Source of the DNA: Henriciella mobilis
Lineage (GTDB): Bacteria > Pseudomonadota > Alphaproteobacteria > Caulobacterales > Hyphomonadaceae
Direction of reading: 5' to 3'
Length of the DNA stretch: 64,000 nt
NCBI RefSeq assembly: GCF_003576315.1
Contig: NZ_QWFZ01000033.1
Coordinates: 186,001-250,000, forward strand
In this document: one piece after another, positions 58,402 to 64,000 of the stretch
How the letters are laid out: every line of letters begins with the position of its first letter
Numbering within the stretch: the stretch's first letter is position 1
Notes under the pieces: model-generated
Told to the model about the DNA's origin: nothing
Seen by the model: the letters and a program-made list of their open reading frames with translations, nothing else
Databases searched by the model: none
Program-made: the position numbers and the translations under genes

Positions 58402-59685
58402 CTATTCGCCCAGTTCGTTGGAGTGAACGACGCCATCGGCCATCACGAAGTCGACATCCTCAAGCTCACGGACATCGTCCAGCGGATTGCCGCCGACGGC
58501 GATGATGTCAGCTTCCTTGCCGACTTCGATGGCGCCGATGGTATCGGCCATGCCGAACAGGTCGGCATTGTTGATTGTCGCCGCCTGGATCGCCTGAAGC
58601 GGGGTCATGCCCCACTCGACCATATAGGCGAACTGGCGCCCGTTCAGGCCATGCTGGTAGACGCCCGCATCCGTGCCGAACGCCATCTTCGCACCAGCCT
58701 CGACGGCGCGCTTGAAGCTCTCGCGCTGCGCACGGCCGACTTCGCGCTCCTTGTCGAGCGACTCCGGCAGGATACCGGCTTCCTCGCCCTCCGACAGGAT
58801 GAAGTCGGATACGTAGACGTCCATGGACAGGTATGTGCCCTGCTTCCTGGCGAGCGCGATGCTCTCATCGTCGATCAGGCTGGCATGCTCGACCGAATCG
58901 ACGCCCGCCTCGATGGCCGTGCGGATGCCCTTGGTGCCATGCGCGTGGACCGCCACCTTCATGCCGAGGGCATGCGCCTCGTCGACAATGGCGGCCATCT
59001 CCTCGGCGGTGAATTGCTGCGCACCGATCTTCGTGCCCTTGGACAGGACACCGCCCGTGCCGCAATACTTGATGACCTCGGCGCCATACTTGAAGTTCTC
59101 GCGCACCTTCTGGCGCACCGCCCATGGACCGTCGGCCACGCCTTCCGAGGTTGCATCATATTCCTTCGGCAGCAGGTTCATGTCGCAATGGCCGCCCGTG
59201 ATGCCAAGCGCCACCCCGGCGGGGATGACACGCGGGCCCGGAATTTCACCATCCATGATCGCATCGCGCAGGGCGACGTCGGAATACCCGGCCGCCCCGA
59301 CATTTCGCACCGTGGTGAATCCGGCCTTCAGCGTCGTCTCGGCATTGGCGACCCCCGAAATCGTCGCGCGCGGCAGCGATATGGCGAGGCTGCGATAGCC
59401 GTGATCGTCATGCCGGCTGGTCAGGTGGACATGGCTGTCGGACAGGCCGGGCAGGACGTAGGCGCCCTTCATGTCGATCACCGTCTCCGTGCCGTCCAGG
59501 CCAAGCGAATCCTCACCGCCCAGGGCGACGATCCGGCCATCCTCGACCAGGATGGAATTGCCGGTCATCACATTGCCGGTCCTGACATCGATGATGTTCC
59601 CGCCCGACAGCACCGTCTTCTCAGCGTGTGCACCCATGGCGAAACTCAGCGCGGCGACGGACAGGGCAGTGAGGCGAAGGGACAT
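58402..59685 (-). CDS. Secreted amidohydrolase-family metal-dependent hydrolase
   Basis: 427 aa with a signal peptide ending at AMGAHA (about residue 21). The metal-binding HVHLTSRHDD (near 86), KVAVHAHGTKGIRTAIEAG (near 230), DSVEHASLIDD (near 255) and AFGTDAGVYQHG (near 320) match the imidazolonepropionase-like or prolidase-like amidohydrolases that hydrolyse cyclic imides, dipeptides or esters in the periplasm. The actual substrate is unknown. It is upstream of the crotonase gene with no gap and 91 bp from the amidase gene. Confidence 0.9.
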   Translation of the reverse strand: MSLRLTALSVAALSFAMGAHAEKTVLSGGNIIDVRTGNVMTGNSILVEDGRIVALGGEDSLGLDGTETVIDMKGAYVLPGLSDSHVHLTSRHDDHGYRSLAISLPRATISGVANAETTLKAGFTTVRNVGAAGYSDVALRDAIMDGEIPGPRVIPAGVALGITGGHCDMNLLPKEYDATSEGVADGPWAVRQKVRENFKYGAEVIKYCGTGGVLSKGTKIGAQQFTAEEMAAIVDEAHALGMKVAVHAHGTKGIRTAIEAGVDSVEHASLIDDESIALARKQGTYLSMDVYVSDFILSEGEEAGILPESLDKEREVGRAQRESFKRAVEAGAKMAFGTDAGVYQHGLNGRQFAYMVEWGMTPLQAIQAATINNADLFGMADTIGAIEVGKEADIIAVGGNPLDDVRELEDVDFVMADGVVHSNELGE

Positions 59686-59776
59686 GGCGGAACTCCGGTC
59701 GGGTCAAAAGGATTGGTGCGCAACGTGTCGCCAGATTCAGGGTCTGGCAAGGCACGTTGCGCGACGGGATATGCGG

Positions 59777-61264
59777 TCAGCCGAGAATGCCCGGCCTGCG
59801 GTCAATCCAGGGCTGGGCCGCTTCCAGCTCATAGGCGAGTGCGAGCAGAAGCCCGTCATCCCCGCGCTGCCCCGAGAAGAGGGAGCCGACCGGCAGGCCG
59901 CTCTCGGTCCACTGGACCGGGACGCTCATCGAGGCGGCACCGGCCACGTTGAGCGGGGCGGTGAAGGCAGCGAAGTCCGTAACAGACTTGCGGACCTCGT
60001 CATACGGTCCAGTCGGTGACTGCACGCCGATCTTCGGCGGCAGCGTCGAGACAGTCGGGGTCAGGATGACGTCGAAATCCTCGAACCATGAATGATAGAG
60101 CGGCTCGAACGCGGCCAGGTAGGCGACCGCATCCTCGAATTTGTCGGCCTTCCGGGCAAATTCCTGTACAAGGCCGAGCGTCCAGGGCTCGACGATGTCT
60201 TCCGAAGGCGGCTTGCCGAAATAGGCGGCGGCATCCTGCGCGAACTCGTAGGCGCCGGCCGCCCAGAGCAGCAGGAAGTTGTCGGTGAACTCCTTCCCGT
60301 CGATCGGCATGGACCAGTCGATGACCTCATGGCCAAGGCCGCGGCAGAGCTCCGCCGTGCGTTCGATGGCCGTCCGCGTTTCGGCGTCAAGCGCGGCGCC
60401 ATTGATCGGCTCAGGCGCGAACGCGATGCGCAGCCGGCGCGTGGACGGGCCCATGACGCGCCCGACTTTGGGCAGGCCGCTATCGGGGTTTTCCTCCGCG
60501 GCGAAGATGGCGGCGCTGTCGCGCACGGTCAGCGTCACGGCGTGATTGACGCTGAGATCGATGCCTTCCTCGGTTCGCGATTCGATGATCGCCCCGCGTG
60601 ATGGCTTCAGGCCGAACAGGCCGCAGCAGGCCGCCGGGATACGGATCGAGCCACCACCGTCGCTGGCATGCGCGAAGGGCACGACGCGTGCCGCTGTCAG
60701 GGCAGCCGCCCCGCCGGAAGAGCCGCCCGGAATGCGATCGAGGTCCCACGGATTGCGCGTCGGGCCGGTGACCAGCGGCTCGGTCGACGAGATGAGCCCC
60801 ATTTCAGGCGTTGTCGACTTGCCGAGGACGACCACGCCCATCTCCCGCCAGTTGGCCGGGAAAATGTCGTCGGTGTCCGGCATGTAGCCCTCAAAGGCGC
60901 GGCTGCCATAATAGGTCTGCGCGCCTTTCCAGTTTGCGAGGTCCTTGATGAAGGTTGGCACGCCGCCCAATGCGCCTTCGGGACTCGCTGCAGCCTGCGC
61001 GCGGGCCTGGTCATAAATCGCGCTCGCAATAGCGTTGATCTGCGGGTTGACCGTCTCGGCGCGGGCGATGGCCGCATTGGTGAACTCCAGGGAGGTTATG
61101 TCCCCGTTCGCGATCAACTCGGCCATGCGCACGCCATCAAGATCGCCCGAAGGCAGGCTGGTGGCGCTGAGCGCGCGGACAGGGGCGCAGGCCGAAGCAA
61201 AAGGCAGCAACGCCGCTGTTGCAGCCGAACCGCGCAGAAAGTGGCGGCGGGTCAGGTTTGTCAT
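59777..61264 (-). CDS. Tat-exported amidase (amidase signature family)
   Basis: 495 aa. A twin-arginine signal LTRRHFLRGSAATAALLPFA begins the protein, and a cysteine follows (ASACAP), so it may be a Tat-exported lipoprotein. The Ser-cisSer-Lys triad is visible: Lys in PTFIKDLANW (near 109), cis-Ser in SDGGGSIRIPA and nucleophile Ser in PGGSSGGAAA (near 182). These enzymes hydrolyse amides to acids and ammonia. With the neighbouring secreted amidohydrolase it suggests periplasmic breakdown of amides or peptides. Confidence 0.93.
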   Translation of the reverse strand: MTNLTRRHFLRGSAATAALLPFASACAPVRALSATSLPSGDLDGVRMAELIANGDITSLEFTNAAIARAETVNPQINAIASAIYDQARAQAAASPEGALGGVPTFIKDLANWKGAQTYYGSRAFEGYMPDTDDIFPANWREMGVVVLGKSTTPEMGLISSTEPLVTGPTRNPWDLDRIPGGSSGGAAALTAARVVPFAHASDGGGSIRIPAACCGLFGLKPSRGAIIESRTEEGIDLSVNHAVTLTVRDSAAIFAAEENPDSGLPKVGRVMGPSTRRLRIAFAPEPINGAALDAETRTAIERTAELCRGLGHEVIDWSMPIDGKEFTDNFLLLWAAGAYEFAQDAAAYFGKPPSEDIVEPWTLGLVQEFARKADKFEDAVAYLAAFEPLYHSWFEDFDVILTPTVSTLPPKIGVQSPTGPYDEVRKSVTDFAAFTAPLNVAGAASMSVPVQWTESGLPVGSLFSGQRGDDGLLLALAYELEAAQPWIDRRPGILG

Positions 61265-61382
61265 GGTTCTAGTTCCTCCCGGGTCATTTTATTGCTGTGA
61301 CGCTGCACCCGCCTTGTCCGTAAGGCAAGCGCAAGCTAGCCATTGATTTCAAACGCAACCACTTGCGCGCCGGAGCCCCCTT

Positions 61383-62762
61383 ATGCTGTCGATCCTGGAT
61401 CTCTTTCGCATCGGCCTTGGCCCATCCAGTTCTCATACAGTGGGACCGATGCGGATTGCGCGGCGTTTTATGCAGGACGCGGCGCGGGCCGGAAAGCTCG
61501 CCGGTGCCGGGTCTGTCAGGGTCGAGCTGCAGGGGTCGCTGGCGCTGACCGGTGTCGGCCACGGCACCGACAAGGCGGTCATATTGGGGCTGATCGGCCT
61601 CAAGCCGGAAACGGCCGATCCGGAAGCCGCCGAGACCCTGTTCAGGCAGACGGCGCAGGAAAAGCGGATCAAGCTGGCTGAGGGGCCCGAAATCGCCTTC
61701 GACCCGGTGCGCGATATCGTCTTCCAGACCGATACGGTTCCCGATCTGCATCCCAATGGCATGGTCCTGCACCTGATACCTGAAGGCGGAGACGACCCGT
61801 TTTCACGGACGTATTTCTCCACCGGCGGCGGATTTATCGCGTCTCGCAAGCAGCTGGAAAAGCCGGCCCGGGATGATGTCGTCGCCAGCGCCCGCGGCGC
61901 GCCGCATCCATTCGGCTCGGCCAGTGAGATGGTTTCGATCTGCCGGGCAAAAGGCTGGCGGGTGGATGAGCTTGTCCTTCACAATGAGGATGCCCGGCGC
62001 GCACGAGACAAGACGGTCCAGCGCCTCGACAGCATTTTTGATACGATGATGGCCTGCATCGACCGCGGGCTGAACCAGACCGGCGTCCTGCCGGGCGGTC
62101 TTGATGTCTCCCGCCGGGCGCCGGGCCTCTACCGCAAGCTCCGCGACAATCCCGGCTCGAATGAGCGCGAGCAGCTGTTCGACTGGCTGAATGTTTTCGC
62201 CATGGCCGTGAATGAGGAGAACGCTGCGGGCGGGCGGGTCGTGACCGCACCAACCAATGGGGCTGCCGGCATCCTGCCATCGGTCATCCGTCACTACTGT
62301 CATGATGATGGCAGGCTGGACCGGACCAAGGCGCGCCGGTTTCTCACCACCGCGGGCGGGATCGGCCTGCTCTACAAGCAGCGCGCCTCGATTTCCGGCG
62401 CTGAGATGGGCTGTCAGGGCGAGGTCGGCGTCGCCTGCTCCATGGCAGCGGGCGGACTGGCCGCGGTCTGGGGCGCGGATGCCGAAGCGGTCTGCGTCGC
62501 AGCCGAGATCGGGATGGAGCACAATCTCGGCCTGACCTGCGATCCGGTTGGCGGCCTCGTCCAGATCCCCTGTATCGAACGCAACGCGTTCGGCGCGGTG
62601 AAGGCCGCCAATGCGGCGCGTCTGGCCCTGCACGGGACCGGCCAGCACAAGGTCAGCCTCGACCAGGTCATCGAGACGATGCGCCAGACCGGCATCGACA
62701 TGTCGTCGAAGTACAAGGAGACCAGCAAGGGCGGCCTGGCGGTCAATGTGATTGCCTGTTGA
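61383..62762 (+). CDS. sdaA: L-serine dehydratase (single-chain, iron-sulfur type)
   Basis: 459 aa. The beta domain comes first ([20 protein letters not shown] at 7-26), then the catalytic alpha domain with [37 protein letters not shown] and [20 protein letters not shown], whose cysteines hold the [4Fe-4S] cluster. It deaminates L-serine to pyruvate and ammonia. It is full length for the fused family. Convergent to nothing, divergent from the amidase gene 118 bp away, where the promoter should lie. Confidence 0.97.
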   Translation: MLSILDLFRIGLGPSSSHTVGPMRIARRFMQDAARAGKLAGAGSVRVELQGSLALTGVGHGTDKAVILGLIGLKPETADPEAAETLFRQTAQEKRIKLAEGPEIAFDPVRDIVFQTDTVPDLHPNGMVLHLIPEGGDDPFSRTYFSTGGGFIASRKQLEKPARDDVVASARGAPHPFGSASEMVSICRAKGWRVDELVLHNEDARRARDKTVQRLDSIFDTMMACIDRGLNQTGVLPGGLDVSRRAPGLYRKLRDNPGSNEREQLFDWLNVFAMAVNEENAAGGRVVTAPTNGAAGILPSVIRHYCHDDGRLDRTKARRFLTTAGGIGLLYKQRASISGAEMGCQGEVGVACSMAAGGLAAVWGADAEAVCVAAEIGMEHNLGLTCDPVGGLVQIPCIERNAFGAVKAANAARLALHGTGQHKVSLDQVIETMRQTGIDMSSKYKETSKGGLAVNVIAC

Positions 62763-62824
62763 AACCAACAGCTTGACCCGCGGTCACGCTTGGAGGCGGT
62801 TTTGCACCATGTCATTCTGCACGC

Positions 62825-63889
62825 ATGGATGGATTTCAGACCAAGACACCGGCCAGAGCAGGGCTGGATTACCCGATTGGCGACGTACCGGCGCCCGGCG
62901 AGACGCTGGAGATCCTGCCCGGGCTGCACTGGGTTCGGATGCCGCTGCCGTTTTCCCTGAAATGGATCAATCTCTGGCTCATTGATGACGGCGAAGCCGG
63001 CTGGACGATCGTCGATACGGGCATGCCGCTCGACGATACCAAGAAGGCCTGGCGGAAAATCTTCGAGCAAAAGCTTGATGGCCGTCCCGTCTGGCGGATC
63101 ATCGTTACGCACATGCATCCTGACCATGTCGGCAATGCCGGCTGGCTGAGCCGGAAATTCCCGGGCGCTGAGCTGTGGATGTCGCAGCTGGAATACATCA
63201 CCTGCCGGATGCTGGTCGCCGATACGGGACGCGAAGCGCCGCAGGCCGGGATCGATTTCTACCGCGCCGCCGGCTGGAATGAAGACCAGATCAAGACCTA
63301 TTGCGACCGCTTCGGCGGGTTCGGGCGCGGCGTCAGCCAGATGCCGGACGCCTATCGCAGGCTCGTGGACGGGGAGACGATCCGCCTCGGCGGGCATGAC
63401 TGGCAGGTGATTGTGGGGCGGGGCCATTCGCCCGAGCATGCCTGCCTGTTCAACGCCGAACAAAATGTGATGATTTCAGGCGACCAGCTGCTGCCGCGTA
63501 TTTCGTCCAATGTCTCGGTCCACCCGACCGAGCCGCTGGCTAATCCGCTCAAGGACTGGCTGGACAGCTGTCGGAAGCTTCGCGGACACGTGCCGGAGGA
63601 TGCGCTCATCCTTCCCGCGCACAATGAGCCCTTCCGCGGCGCCCACAAGCGCCTCGATGATCTGATCCGCGGGCATGAGGTCGGGCTTCGCCGCCTGAAG
63701 CAGCGTCTTGGCCAGGCGCCCCGGCGCGTGATTGACGTATTCCCGTCCATCTTCGGCCGGGCGATCGGTGACGATGTCCTGTCCATGGCGACGGGAGAGG
63801 CCATCGCGCACCTGCGCTGCCTCATCGGGCGCGGCGAAGCGACTGTCAGCCGCGATGGCGACGGGGTGGACTGGTACACCGCAGCTTGA
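62825..63889 (+). CDS. MBL-fold metallo-hydrolase
   Basis: 354 aa. The metal motif THMHPDHVGNAGW (near 98-110), GRGHSPEHACLF (near 201), SGDQLLP and PAHNEPF (near 266) give the complete zinc-ligand set of the glyoxalase II-like MBL superfamily. The extra C-terminal helical domain of about 90 residues is seen in MBL proteins of aromatic or fatty-acid loci. The reaction is unknown. The gene lies 62 bp after sdaA on the same strand. Confidence 0.92.
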   Translation: MDGFQTKTPARAGLDYPIGDVPAPGETLEILPGLHWVRMPLPFSLKWINLWLIDDGEAGWTIVDTGMPLDDTKKAWRKIFEQKLDGRPVWRIIVTHMHPDHVGNAGWLSRKFPGAELWMSQLEYITCRMLVADTGREAPQAGIDFYRAAGWNEDQIKTYCDRFGGFGRGVSQMPDAYRRLVDGETIRLGGHDWQVIVGRGHSPEHACLFNAEQNVMISGDQLLPRISSNVSVHPTEPLANPLKDWLDSCRKLRGHVPEDALILPAHNEPFRGAHKRLDDLIRGHEVGLRRLKQRLGQAPRRVIDVFPSIFGRAIGDDVLSMATGEAIAHLRCLIGRGEATVSRDGDGVDWYTAA

Positions 63890-63970
63890 GCCGTTCCCTG
63901 CGACAGAAATTGTGGGTCGCCATGGTTTCGCCATGACGCTAGTCTTCCTTCTGCACGAAGGGAGACGACC

Positions 63971-64000
63971 ATGAACGAACGCGGGCCGACAAGCTTCCTG
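63971..64000 (+). CDS. 5' end of a gene cut by the window edge
   Basis: An ATG at 63971 follows a good ribosome site (GGGAGACGACC), and ten codons (NERGPTSFL after Met) remain open to the window end. Too short for any identification. Confidence 0.55.
   Translation, partial: MNERGPTSFL

Noticed and set aside
58222-59952. Long plus-strand open frame (576 codons) opposite the crotonase and amidohydrolase genes
   Set aside because: Shadow of real genes on the other strand; its codon pattern follows from the high GC of third positions.

Overview
The window is high-GC DNA from an alphaproteobacterium. The TonB-dependent receptor, the Anbu cluster, the protocatechuate 4,5-cleavage genes and the general gene style suggest the Hyphomonadaceae/Caulobacterales sphere or a sphingomonad-like relative. 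This placement is inferred from gene content only; no rRNA or taxonomic marker is present.

Region by region. (1) 1-3640: the 3' end of a molybdenum hydroxylase large subunit, then a winged-helix/GrpE-like protein paired with an Hsp70-type ATPase. (2) 3693-8777: an NnrE-like epimerase with an eroded kinase tail, then the conserved four-gene Anbu cluster (circularly permuted ATP-grasp, alpha-E protein, transglutaminase-like protease, Anbu proteasome homologue), closed by a terminator. (3) 8852-26147: tRNA-Lys(CTT) followed by a 17.2-kb island. The island is bounded by a 45-bp direct repeat of the tRNA 3' half, which extends into a diverged 965-bp repeat (CPBP protease gene plus part of a DUF3147 gene). 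It carries a segment flanked by two half insertion sequences (flavodoxin, LysR, cyclase-family hydrolase, EamA exporter), a lipoprotein, a membrane-anchored FAH-like protein, a three-gene YhaO/YhaN/RloC-like cassette that is the best candidate for an undescribed defence system, a BCCP/carboxyltransferase pair and an unknown protein. No integrase is visible. (4) 26110-28991: the resident copies of the CPBP and DUF3147 genes and a Na/Pi cotransporter.

(5) 29099-40282: a full 4-hydroxybenzoate/protocatechuate 4,5-cleavage regulon. Eight tightly overlapping minus-strand genes (DUF1932 dehydrogenase, ligJ, a Rieske oxygenase, ligA, ligB, ligC, pobA, an aldo/keto reductase) lie beside a LysR regulator with two helix-turn-helix domains, and ligK-ligU-ligI are transcribed divergently. 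Together they convert 4-hydroxybenzoate to pyruvate and oxaloacetate. (6) 40283-41979: an OmpR/histidine kinase pair. (7) 42304-48685: a LysR gene divergent from a five-gene valine catabolic operon that takes isobutyryl-CoA to propionyl-CoA.

(8) 48831-53753: an MHYT-PAS-GGDEF-EAL c-di-GMP protein and a membrane coiled-coil/vWA-like pair. (9) 53861-64000: a quinone oxidoreductase, a TonB-dependent receptor with a clear terminator, enoyl-CoA hydratase, amidohydrolase, Tat-exported amidase, L-serine dehydratase, an MBL-fold hydrolase and the first codons of one more gene.

The flanks look like stable chromosome: overlapping operons, GC-rich codons and matched catabolic sets. The island is patchier, with broken insertion sequences, longer spacers and visibly less GC-rich genes from about 14 to 26 kb.
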